Positions 1-6,114 of a stretch of 8,345 nt of DNA are shown here, piece after piece. Position 1 is the stretch's first letter; every line of letters starts with the position of its first letter. The position numbers and the translations under genes were made by a program. This DNA comes from Pseudomonadota bacterium (GTDB lineage Bacteria; Pseudomonadota; Gammaproteobacteria; Steroidobacterales; Steroidobacteraceae). The stretch lies in the NCBI GenBank assembly GCA_021808035.1, contig JAKBCG010000098.1, positions 1-8,345 on the forward strand, given 5' to 3'. The notes below the pieces were generated by a model. That model did not search any database and had not been told where the DNA came from. It saw only the letters and a program-made list of their open reading frames with translations.

Positions 1-576
1 CGGCGCTTTCGAGGCCGCTTCCTGCTCACCGGGATGGTCAACGCACCGCTGGTGATGCCCGAGATCATCACCGGGATCACGCAGCTGCTGCTGTTCATCT
101 CGATGCTGAACACGATCGGCTGGCCGAGCCGGGGCGCGCTCACGATCGTGATCGCGCACGTGGCCTTCTGCACGTCCTACGTGACGATCACGGTGCAGTC
201 GCGGCTGCAGAGCGCCGACCGCGCGCTCGAGGAAGCGGCGATGGATCTCGGCGCCGGACCGGTCGGCGCGTTCCTCGACACCACCCTGCCGATCATCGCA
301 CCCGCGCTGGTGTCGAGCTGGCTGCTGTGCCTCACGCTGTCGCTCGACGATCTCGTGATATCCAGCCTGGTGTCGGGCCCCGGCGCGAGCACGCTGCCGA
401 TGGTGATCTACTCGAAGGTCAAGCTCGGCGTGACCCCCGACATCAACGCGCTCGCGAGCTTGATCATCGGCCTGGTCGGCGCGTGCGTGCTGGTCGCGGG
501 CGCCACCCTGCGCCGCGCCGAGCGCCTGCGGCTGCGCGAGCAGCAGTTCGCGGCGCGCAGCGAAGCCGCCTCGTGA
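1..576 (+). CDS. potI: Putrescine ABC transporter permease PotI, C-terminal part (5' end outside window)
   Basis: Inner-membrane permease subunit of a PotFGHI-type polyamine importer; it pairs with PotH and is driven by the ATPase PotG. The reading frame is open from base 1, and the first Met codon (base 34) is internal because the residues before it (RRFRGRFLLTG) match the family. About 191 C-terminal residues are present of a usual length near 280. Visible are hydrophobic segments alternating with loops, the binding-protein-dependent permease EAA motif (EEAAMDLG, then a Gly and a Leu-Pro pair, about bases 229-291) that contacts the ATPase, and family blocks such as VMPEIITG, TLSLDDLVI and SGPGASTLPM. 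These closely resemble E. coli PotI as I recall it. The tail is charged (RRAERLRLREQQ), typical of a cytoplasmic C-terminus. The gene converges on the PotF-like gene with a 19-bp gap. PotC, the spermidine paralogue, is the main alternative; PotI fits better and a PotF-like gene is adjacent. Confidence 0.9.
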   Translation, partial: RRFRGRFLLTGMVNAPLVMPEIITGITQLLLFISMLNTIGWPSRGALTIVIAHVAFCTSYVTITVQSRLQSADRALEEAAMDLGAGPVGAFLDTTLPIIAPALVSSWLLCLTLSLDDLVISSLVSGPGASTLPMVIYSKVKLGVTPDINALASLIIGLVGACVLVAGATLRRAERLRLREQQFAARSEAAS

Positions 577-596
577 ACCGCGGCGCGCGCCCCGGT
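577..596. terminator. GC-rich imperfect hairpin between convergent potI and potF
   Basis: The 20 bases form an imperfect inverted repeat: ACCG (577-580) pairs with CGGT (593-596), then one C:C mismatch, then GGC (582-584) pairs with GCC (589-591) around a GCGC loop. It fills the whole gap between the two convergent stop codons, which fits a shared bidirectional terminator. There is no T-run on either side, so it is not a classic intrinsic terminator. Short GC hairpins are common by chance in DNA this GC-rich. Confidence 0.3.
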
Positions 597-1717
597 CACT
601 TCCCGGTCTTGATCAAGGTCCAGGTCCGCGTCAGCAGCCGCTCGGTGGTGGTGTCGACCTCGGGCGCGAGATAGAGTCGCTTCTCGATCTGCGGCGTCGG
701 GTACAGCGCCGGATCCGCGAGGATCCACGGCGTCACGTACGGTCGCGACGCGAGGTTGTCGTTGCCGTAGTAGATCGAGTTGGTCACGTCGGCGATCACG
801 CGCGGTCGCAACATGAAGTTCAGGAACCGATAGGCGGCCCCCGTGTCGGGCGCGCCGACCGGGATCAACAACGAGGAGAAGTCGAGATTCGCGCCTTCCT
901 TCGGCACGGTGAACTTGAGGTTCATCTTCACGCCGACCGCGGCCGCGCGAGCGACCGCGAGCGCGTAGTCGCTCGACCAGGACATCACCAGGCACAGGTC
1001 GCGGTTCGCGAGCCCGTTCACGTAGGCGACCGAGTCGAACGTGCGCACGTACGGCCGGACCTTGAGCAGGAGCCGGGCGGCGGCCGCGAAGTCCTGCGGC
1101 CGCGTGCTGGCTGGATCGAGGTGCAGGTAGCGCAGCGCGAGTTCGATCACGTCCTTCGGCGAGTCGAGAAAGGTCACGCCGCAGTCGGCAAAGCGCGAGA
1201 CGACCTTCGGGTCGAACAGCATCCGCAGGCTGTTGACCGGCGCGTCCGGCATCCGCTTCTTGATCATGTCGACGTTGTAGGCGAAGCCGTTCACGTAGTG
1301 CAGGTACGGCATCGCATGGGCGTTGCCGGGATCGTACTGCGACTCGATCGCGAGCACCCGGGGGTCGAGATGCTTCCAGTTGGGCAGGCGCCGCTTGTCG
1401 AGCGTCTGGTAGACCCCGGCGCGGATCTCGCGACCGTAGAAGTCGGCGTCCGCGCTCACCACGTCGTACCCGGACCGGCCGGCCATCAGCCGCGCATCCA
1501 TGGTCTCGTCGGAATCGTAGGTGTCGTAGACCACCCGGATCCCGGTATCGCGCTGGAACTCCTCGATCGTGCGCGGGCCGATGTAATCGGCCCAGTTGTA
1601 GATGAACAGCCGCCGATTCGGGACGCCATCGCCCGGCGATGCGAGGGGGCTCCACACCAGCGCGATGAACCCCACGATCCCGATCGCGATCAGCGCAAGA
1701 CGGATCCGGCCGTACAT
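596..1717 (-). CDS. potF: PotF-like periplasmic polyamine (putrescine/spermidine) binding protein
   Basis: Periplasmic solute-binding protein, 373 aa (E. coli PotF is about 370), that would deliver a polyamine to a PotGHI-type transporter. The N-terminus (residues 1-27) is a basic start plus a hydrophobic stretch with no lipobox Cys, so it is a signal peptide or uncleaved anchor. The mature part opens with the family hallmark LFIYNWADYIGP (W42, D44, Y45). Other matches to PotF from memory are LMAG, LPNWKHLDP, the disulfide pair C179/C242, W247 and D250 in SWSSD, VPKEGA, FLNFMLRP, Y317, and the TRTWTLIKTGK end. Three pocket positions differ: PotF Ser85 is Asp90 here, Phe276 is Asp279, and Asp278 is Ser281, so ligand preference may differ. 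The ATG has a purine-rich GGGAGG box 4 nt upstream (1722-1727). It lies 47 nt downstream of the CBS gene on the same strand and may share its transcript, although a GC hairpin lies between them. Confidence 0.88.
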   Translation of the reverse strand: MYGRIRLALIAIGIVGFIALVWSPLASPGDGVPNRRLFIYNWADYIGPRTIEEFQRDTGIRVVYDTYDSDETMDARLMAGRSGYDVVSADADFYGREIRAGVYQTLDKRRLPNWKHLDPRVLAIESQYDPGNAHAMPYLHYVNGFAYNVDMIKKRMPDAPVNSLRMLFDPKVVSRFADCGVTFLDSPKDVIELALRYLHLDPASTRPQDFAAAARLLLKVRPYVRTFDSVAYVNGLANRDLCLVMSWSSDYALAVARAAAVGVKMNLKFTVPKEGANLDFSSLLIPVGAPDTGAAYRFLNFMLRPRVIADVTNSIYYGNDNLASRPYVTPWILADPALYPTPQIEKRLYLAPEVDTTTERLLTRTWTLIKTGK

Positions 1718-1736
1718 CCCCCCTCCCGATTCGATC

Positions 1737-1761
1737 GCCGCGCGGCCGCGTCAGGCGCGGC
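1737..1761 (-). other. Inverted repeat between the CBS gene and potF
   Basis: GCCGCGC at 1737-1743 is perfectly complementary to GCGCGGC at 1755-1761, with an 11-nt loop. A competing 10-bp palindrome, CGCGGCCGCG, lies at 1741-1750. On the minus-strand transcript the hairpin starts 3 nt after the CBS stop codon and ends 19 nt before the potF start. It has no U-tract, so it may be a weak terminator, an mRNA processing or stability element, or chance in GC-rich sequence. Confidence 0.25.
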
Positions 1762-1764
1762 TCG

Positions 1765-2331
1765 TCACGGCGCGGCGCGTGCGCCGCCGGCGTGGAGCGC
1801 GGACGGCGCCCGCACCTGCCGCTCGAACCGCGCCCGCGACGCCAGGCCCCGGACCAGCGAGCGCCGATCCGCGCCGCGCTCGATCAGCAGCAGGTGCGTC
1901 CGGCCCACCTGCCGCAGGGTGTCGAGCACCTCGCCCGCGCGCGCGTGGCGCACGGCATCCCAGTCGAGCGCGCGCAACTCGTGCCACGGCGTCATGATGT
2001 GTCCGACGCGCACGTCGCGGTGATGCTCGTAGGTCGAGTTCTGCAGGAACTGCAGAGGACGTTCGCCCTGGATGTCGTAGGAGGTGATCAAGCCGACGAT
2101 CCGCCGGTCGCGCAGCACGAGCAGCGCACGCACCCCGAACCGGATCATGTCCTCCAGCGCGGCGTCGATCGAGCGCTCCTCGTCGACGGTGATCGGCGTC
2201 TCGCGGGTGAAATCGGTGATCGCGAGGACCGCCGGATCCGCCGGATCGATCAACGCGCCATCGTTGGCGACGCGCGGCGCGAGAAAACCCTCGCCAGAGA
2301 CCTTCACCGGGGTCAATACGCTCTCATCCAT
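1765..2331 (-). CDS. Stand-alone tandem CBS-domain protein
   Basis: A soluble protein of 188 aa made almost wholly of two CBS motifs (about residues 36-96 and 108-170), which together form a Bateman module. Such modules usually bind adenosine nucleotides (AMP, ATP, SAM) and act as sensors. CBS1 shows the pattern of a variable Thr-rich edge (ITDFTRETPITV), helix SIDAALEDMIRFGVRALLVL, then DRRIVGLITSYDIQ. CBS2 begins VGHIMTPWHELRAL and ends VRGLASRARFERQV. There is no catalytic, DNA-binding or membrane domain, no signal peptide, and the C-terminal tail is a short Ala-rich stretch. I chose the ATG at 2331 rather than an in-frame start 16 codons upstream because AAGGAG lies 9 nt before it and the extra residues (Arg-rich) look like translated leader. 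It is divergent from the MarR gene and upstream of potF on the same strand. Partner and ligand are unknown; this is a domain-level call. Confidence 0.85.
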   Translation of the reverse strand: MDESVLTPVKVSGEGFLAPRVANDGALIDPADPAVLAITDFTRETPITVDEERSIDAALEDMIRFGVRALLVLRDRRIVGLITSYDIQGERPLQFLQNSTYEHHRDVRVGHIMTPWHELRALDWDAVRHARAGEVLDTLRQVGRTHLLLIERGADRRSLVRGLASRARFERQVRAPSALHAGGARAAP

Positions 2332-2340
2332 CGTTTCACG

Positions 2341-2346
2341 CTCCTT
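2341..2346 (-). promoter_or_regulatory. Ribosome binding site of the CBS-domain gene
   Basis: AAGGAG on the minus strand, 9 nt upstream of the ATG at 2331. It is a strong match to the Shine-Dalgarno consensus and decides the start codon in favour of MDESVLTP over the longer frame that runs through it. Confidence 0.75.
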
Positions 2347-2406
2347 CCGGCGCCGTTGCCGGCTCGCTACGATCGACAACGCCGACGCGCCGAACGTTCC
2401 CCTGCT

Positions 2407-2449
2407 GGAGCGCTTAGTATATCGTTAGTCGACTCATGATCAGCCAGCC
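2407..2449. promoter_or_regulatory. Divergent promoter/operator region between the CBS and MarR genes
   Basis: The 118-bp gap 2332-2449 separates two divergent genes. Its right part is clearly more AT-rich than the surroundings. On the minus strand TATACT (2416-2421) is a 5/6 match to a sigma70 -10 box for the CBS gene; CTGATC 16 bp upstream is a weak -35. On the plus strand TAGTAT (2415-2420) is a 4/6 -10 candidate for the MarR gene. Also present are a direct repeat of TTAGT (2414 and 2425), the palindrome AGTCGACT (2427-2434) and TGATCA (2437-2442); GAACGTTC (2392-2399) lies just outside. MarR proteins commonly bind palindromes in such divergent gaps, so an autoregulatory operator here is plausible. 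The exact sites are inference. Confidence 0.4.
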
Positions 2450-2893
2450 ATGAACACCGCCGTGTCGATCGAGGAGCGTTTCGCGAGCGCGCTGCACGCG
2501 GCCGCACGGGCGTGGCGGCAGGCCCTCGACCGGCGCCTGCGGCACCTCGGGATCAGCCAGGCCGGCTGGCTCGCGGTGACCGTGACCGCGAAATCGAAGC
2601 ACCCGCCGTCGCAGACCGAACTCGCCGAAAAGCTCGGCGTGGAGGGTGCGACGATGGTCGCGATGATCGACCGGCTCGTGAAGGCGCAGCTGGTCACCCG
2701 CGAGCCGTCGAAGACCGACCGCCGCGTGAAGTACATCGCGCTGACCGAGGCGGGGAACCGCCTCTACACCGACGTGCGGGCGCAAGCCGAGGCGTTCCGC
2801 CGCGAGATCCTCGTGAACATCGACGCCTCGCGGCTGGTCGCCGCGACGGAACTGCTCGAGGAACTGCTCCAGGTGGTCGAATCGCAGCGCTGA
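2450..2893 (+). CDS. MarR-family winged-helix transcriptional regulator
   Basis: A 147-aa DNA-binding protein of the usual MarR length, expected to act as a homodimer. The N-terminal helix (residues 5-35) and C-terminal helices (about 104-145) would form the dimer interface. The winged helix-turn-helix spans about 53-100: SQTELAEKLGVEGATMVAMIDRL contains the recognition helix (kept here under three words: TELAEKLGV, then ATMVAMIDRL), followed by the family wing SKTDRRVKYIALTEAG with D90-R91. The second helix region is close to SlyA-like members. It is divergent from the CBS gene and converges on the acyl-CoA dehydrogenase gene with 13 nt between stop codons. No good Shine-Dalgarno precedes the ATG, so translation may be weak. 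Ligand and targets cannot be read from sequence; candidates by position are its own gene, the CBS gene and possibly the dehydrogenase operon. Confidence 0.9.
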   Translation: MNTAVSIEERFASALHAAARAWRQALDRRLRHLGISQAGWLAVTVTAKSKHPPSQTELAEKLGVEGATMVAMIDRLVKAQLVTREPSKTDRRVKYIALTEAGNRLYTDVRAQAEAFRREILVNIDASRLVAATELLEELLQVVESQR

Positions 2894-2906
2894 TCGCCAG
2901 GTCGCC

Positions 2907-4622
2907 TCAGAGCACGTCCCAGGGGTAGCGGCCTTCCTCGAGCGCGAACGCGGCGACCGCGCGAACCGCGTCGTCCTCGTTGCGCGTGATCCGCCGGATC
3001 GTGTCCGCCATCCGGCGCTTCGCCCGCTGCGAGAACAGGGTCGCGAGCGAAGCCGCGGGCGCGGCGCTGCGCGGATCGGCTTGCAGCGCCGCCGCGCGGG
3101 ACAGCACGCACGCGCCGACGAACAGGTCGATCGCGAGGTCAGCGAGCCGCTTGAGTTCGAACTGCCGCTCCGCGACCGCCTTGCCGTAACGGCGCAGCAC
3201 GTAGTCCGCCGCCTTCGCGAGTTCCGGCGTGTACTTCTCGATGATCTCGCTCGGCTCGCGCAAGCTCACCGGCACCTCGGTCGAGATGCGATCGCGACCG
3301 ATCCCGGTCGCCTGCGTGATCCGTTTCTCGGCATAGTCGCCGAGCACGCCGAAGCCCTTGATCGGATTGTTGAAGATGTCGTCGAGCGCCGAACGCAGCT
3401 CGACGTAGGAGCGGCCGAGATCCTTGAGGCCCGAAAGAGCGACGTACAGCCGGAGCACCTCGTTCGTACCCTCGAAGATCGTCAGGATCCGGCTGTCGCG
3501 CGTCGCCTGCTCATACGGGTAGTCACGCATGAAACCGCTGCCGCCGGCGATCTGCAGCGCTTCGTAGGCCGTGCGCTGCATCGCCTCGCTCGCGAAGATC
3601 TTGCTGATCGCCGCTTCGGTCGAGTAGTCGTCCGAGCCCGAGTCGATCGCGTGCGCGACCATCCACACCACGCTTTCGGCCGCGAAGCAGTCGACCATCA
3701 TCTGCGCGATCTTTTCGCGGACGAGGTCGAACTCGGCGATCGGACGGCCGAACTGCCGTCGCTCCTTCGCCTGGGCCGTCGCCAGTGCGATCAGGGTCTT
3801 CATCCCCCCGACCGCGCCGCCGCCGAGGCCGGTGCGGCCGTTGTTCAGGATCGCCATCGCGACCTTGAACCCCTTGCCCTCGGCATCCAGCACGTTCTCC
3901 GGCGGCACGCGCACGTGATCGAAGTTCACGGTCGTCGTCGAGGACGCCCGGATCCCCATCTTGTCCTCGTGCTGCCCGTGGCTCACGCCGGGCCAGCGCG
4001 CCTCGACCAGGAACGCCGTGATCTTGCCGGCATCGCTCGGCGTGCGCGCGAACACCGTGTACAGGTCGGCGATTCCGCCGTTCGTGATCCAGATCTTCTC
4101 GCCGGTCAGCGTCCAGCTGCCATCCGGGTTCCGTTCAGCGTGCGTGCGGATCGACGCGGCGTCCGATCCCGCGCCGGCTTCGGTGAGACAGAACGCGGCG
4201 ATCAGTTCGCCGCTCGCGAGCCGCGGCAGGTACCTCGCCTTCTGATCGGCGGTTCCGAACAGCAGCAGACCCTTCATGCCGATCGAACTGTGCGCGCCGA
4301 TGGTGAGCGACACCGAGCTGTCGTGGCGGCTGGTCTGGGAGAGCACCCGCGCGTAGGCGGCGTTCGACAGACCGAGCCCGCCATACTCCTCGGGAATGAT
4401 CAAACCGAACAGCCCGAGGTCGCGCAGCCCCTGGATGAACTCCGCCGGCTGCGCCCCTTCCCGGTCCCAGTGCTTGAAGTCGCCGTGCTTCGACGCCAGG
4501 AACTGGTCGATTGCGTCCAGCATCGGGCCGAGCGACTCACGGTCCGGATCGCGCAGCGGCGGGTACGGCAACAGGCTCTCGGTCGGGATCCGCCCCGCGA
4601 ACAGTGCCTTCACGACGCTCAT
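2907..4622 (-). CDS. Acyl-CoA dehydrogenase, very-long-chain (VLCAD/ACAD9-like) type
   Basis: FAD enzyme of 571 aa that would catalyse the first step of fatty acid beta-oxidation, making trans-2-enoyl-CoA and passing electrons to ETF. Domain order: N-terminal helical domain (about 35-140), middle beta domain with the FAD signature CLTEAGAGSD (145-154) and WITNGG (178-183), C-terminal helical domain with RRQFGRPIAEFDLV (288-301) and IAGGSGFMRDYPYEQATRD (358-376). The catalytic base is predicted to be E384 in TIFEGTNE, the position used by MCAD and VLCAD. Residues about 400-571 form an extra C-terminal region found in VLCAD and ACAD9; ERQFELKRLADLAIDLF and VLSRA resemble it well. Short-chain enzymes of about 380 aa lack this part. 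No signal peptide. The gene starts 9 nt after ccmI and its Shine-Dalgarno overlaps the ccmI stop, so it looks like the last gene of the ccm operon. True chain-length preference is not proven. Confidence 0.92.
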   Translation of the reverse strand: MSVVKALFAGRIPTESLLPYPPLRDPDRESLGPMLDAIDQFLASKHGDFKHWDREGAQPAEFIQGLRDLGLFGLIIPEEYGGLGLSNAAYARVLSQTSRHDSSVSLTIGAHSSIGMKGLLLFGTADQKARYLPRLASGELIAAFCLTEAGAGSDAASIRTHAERNPDGSWTLTGEKIWITNGGIADLYTVFARTPSDAGKITAFLVEARWPGVSHGQHEDKMGIRASSTTTVNFDHVRVPPENVLDAEGKGFKVAMAILNNGRTGLGGGAVGGMKTLIALATAQAKERRQFGRPIAEFDLVREKIAQMMVDCFAAESVVWMVAHAIDSGSDDYSTEAAISKIFASEAMQRTAYEALQIAGGSGFMRDYPYEQATRDSRILTIFEGTNEVLRLYVALSGLKDLGRSYVELRSALDDIFNNPIKGFGVLGDYAEKRITQATGIGRDRISTEVPVSLREPSEIIEKYTPELAKAADYVLRRYGKAVAERQFELKRLADLAIDLFVGACVLSRAAALQADPRSAAPAASLATLFSQRAKRRMADTIRRITRNEDDAVRAVAAFALEEGRYPWDVL

Positions 4623-4627
4623 CGGTC

Positions 4628-4633
4628 TCTCCT
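4628..4633 (-). promoter_or_regulatory. Ribosome binding site of the acyl-CoA dehydrogenase gene, overlapping the ccmI stop codon
   Basis: AGGAGA on the minus strand, 5 nt from the ATG at 4622. The TAG stop codon of ccmI (4632-4634) shares bases with it (TAGGAGA). This arrangement favours translational coupling and confirms the dehydrogenase start. Confidence 0.75.
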
Positions 4634-5651
4634 ACGGCTCGATCCGATCGATCACCAACTTGACCCTGCCCTTGGGTTCGACCTCGTAAGTCCGTTCGCC
4701 GACCAGATCGCCGGCGGCCCCGGTCGGTTGCCCGTCGAAGCTCACCCGTGCGGTCAACACGACGCGCTGCCCGATCGCCAACGACCGGCCGGCGACCATC
4801 GAATCCGCATTCGACAATTCGACCCGCGTGCCGATCGCGGCGGTGGTCAGGCGTTTCACCGCAAGCGGTGGTCCCGGAACGCCGGGCTGCGCGGCGAACA
4901 CGTACAGCGCCGCGGGGCCGTGCAGGTGCGCGCGCAGGGCCGGCGCGATCGCGAGATCGATCGACACGGTCGGCCCGCCGGCCGGACCCGCGGCCGCCGC
5001 CGGTGCCGCGGAGGCGGCCGGGGACGGCGGCCCGAGCTGCGCGATCTTCGCTTGCAGCAACCTCACCACCGGCGCCGGCGGATGCATCGCGATCAACGCC
5101 TCCCAGCGGCTGCGCGCCAGGTCGCTGTCGCCGCGGACCGCGGCCGCGAAACCGCCGTACAGCAAGGCCTGCGGGTCGGTCGGCGCCATCGTGACGGCCT
5201 GCTCGAACAGCTGCGCCGCCTGTGGCGTGATCACGCCCCCGGCCTGCAGGCTGAGCGCCTCGCCGTAGCCGATCGTCGCCTCGAGACTCTTGCCGCGGCT
5301 CAAGGTGAGCGCCCGGTCGAACGCCATGATCGCGTCGTCCAGACGTCCGACCGCGATGTAGGAACGGCCGAGCATCAACCACCCCGACAGATCGCCCGGA
5401 TCGTGCCGCAGGTGTGCCTCCAGCTTCGCGATCATCGCGGCGACTTCGGGACTCACCGGCGTCCGCGCCTGCTTCGCGGGCGACCAGTTCCAGTTCGACC
5501 AGGTGGCGTAGAGCCCGGCGGCGGCGCCCACCATCAGAACCGCGACGAGCGCGGCGATCAGGCGATTGCGGCCGGATTTCAGGAGCGGCGTCGCGACCAG
5601 CGCAACCGCGACCGCGGTCATCACCGCGGCGATGATCAGGAAGGAAGTCAT
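4632..5651 (-). CDS. ccmI: Cytochrome c biogenesis protein CcmI (CycH) with TPR domain and reduced cytoplasmic loop
   Basis: Membrane-bound apocytochrome c chaperone of the haem ligation module, 339 aa. Two N-terminal transmembrane segments (about residues 3-24 and 31-49) are joined by only about six polar residues (KSGRNR). A periplasmic TPR region follows (about 66-190; for example LSGWLMLGRSYIAVGRLDDAIMAFDRAL), then an Ala/Pro linker (207-227), then a beta-rich C-terminal domain (228-339) with family phrases GPPLAVKRLT, MVAGRSL and ARVSFDGQP. In the well-studied CcmI proteins a cytoplasmic loop of several tens of residues with a leucine-zipper-like motif sits between the two helices; it is essentially absent here, which also explains the short length. 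The ATG follows the ccmH stop after one nucleotide (TAAGATG) with no clear Shine-Dalgarno, so translation is probably coupled. A general TPR protein is the alternative, but context and the C-terminal domain favour CcmI. Confidence 0.88.
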   Translation of the reverse strand: MTSFLIIAAVMTAVAVALVATPLLKSGRNRLIAALVAVLMVGAAAGLYATWSNWNWSPAKQARTPVSPEVAAMIAKLEAHLRHDPGDLSGWLMLGRSYIAVGRLDDAIMAFDRALTLSRGKSLEATIGYGEALSLQAGGVITPQAAQLFEQAVTMAPTDPQALLYGGFAAAVRGDSDLARSRWEALIAMHPPAPVVRLLQAKIAQLGPPSPAASAAPAAAAGPAGGPTVSIDLAIAPALRAHLHGPAALYVFAAQPGVPGPPLAVKRLTTAAIGTRVELSNADSMVAGRSLAIGQRVVLTARVSFDGQPTGAAGDLVGERTYEVEPKGRVKLVIDRIEP

Positions 5652-5652
5652 C

Positions 5653-6114
5653 TTAAGGTGTTGGTCCGGTTTCGGGTTCTTCGTCGAGCGGCATCTTCGA
5701 GCGGACGCGGACGATACGATACACCACGATGCCGCCGATCAGCAGGAACGCGAACGGCGCGCCCCAGATGAACACCGTCTTCGCATCGACCGGGGGATCG
5801 TAGAGCACGAACTCTCCGTAGCGGTCCTTCATGAACCGGTAGATCTGCGCGTTGGTCTTGCCGGCGAGCAGCATCTGCCGCACCTCGGAGCGCAGCTCCG
5901 CCGCGAGCTCGGCGTCGGAGTCCGCGACCGTCTCGTTCTGGCAGACCAGGCATCGCAGCCGATGGGTGATGTGCTCGTAGCGGGCCTGCAGCGCCGGATT
6001 CGCGAGCTCTCCGTCGACGTACGGCGTGGCGGCCCGCACGACCGCGGCGCCGAGCGAGAGGCCGGCGAGCGCCGTGACGAAGACGGCCGCCGCGAAGCGC
6101 CGCGCGGTCCTCAC
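5653..6114 (-). CDS. ccmH: Cytochrome c-type biogenesis protein CcmH (thiol oxidoreductase subunit)
   Basis: Membrane-anchored periplasmic thiol protein of 153 aa that works with CcmG to keep apocytochrome CXXCH cysteines reduced and takes part in haem ligation with CcmF and CcmI. An N-terminal signal peptide ends near VRA-AT (residue 28). The hallmark motif LRCLVCQN lies at 53-60 with redox cysteines C55 and C58. The following NETVADSDAELAAELR and FMKDRYGEFVLYDPP are typical of the family, and one transmembrane helix (about 115-136) precedes a short acidic tail. The start is a GTG at 6112-6114 whose GTGA overlaps the ccmG stop by 4 nt; the open frame runs further upstream, but that part overlaps ccmG in another frame and is not protein-like. 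This is the short, CcmI-free form, unlike E. coli CcmH, which is a CcmH-CcmI fusion. Confidence 0.93.
   Translation of the reverse strand: MRTARRFAAAVFVTALAGLSLGAAVVRAATPYVDGELANPALQARYEHITHRLRCLVCQNETVADSDAELAAELRSEVRQMLLAGKTNAQIYRFMKDRYGEFVLYDPPVDAKTVFIWGAPFAFLLIGGIVVYRIVRVRSKMPLDEEPETGPTP

Noticed and set aside
408..1655. A 415-codon minus-strand frame overlapping potF and the end of potI
   Set aside because: Arg-rich shadow frame; the neighbouring frame encodes a full-length PotF-like protein with conserved pocket residues.
2332..2379. Upstream start for the CBS protein (16 more codons)
   Set aside because: The extra residues are Arg/Lys-rich and include the translated Shine-Dalgarno; AAGGAG is correctly spaced for the ATG at 2331.
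3127..3650. Repeated TCGATCGCGAG-like words, also near 1345
   Set aside because: They fall inside coding sequence and encode common Leu-Ala-Ile-Asp type codon strings; they have no regular spacing and are explained by GC-rich codon use, not a repeat family.
4971..5033. Very GC-rich low-complexity stretch in ccmI
   Set aside because: It encodes the Ala/Pro/Gly linker between the TPR region and the C-terminal domain, which is common in periplasmic linker regions and is in frame.
3081..5771. An open frame of 896 codons on the plus strand across the dehydrogenase and ccmI genes
   Set aside because: It is antisense to two clearly conserved genes. Its product is rich in Arg, His, Asp and Gln with no domain pattern, as expected from the complement of GC-rich codons. 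The length is an effect of base composition.
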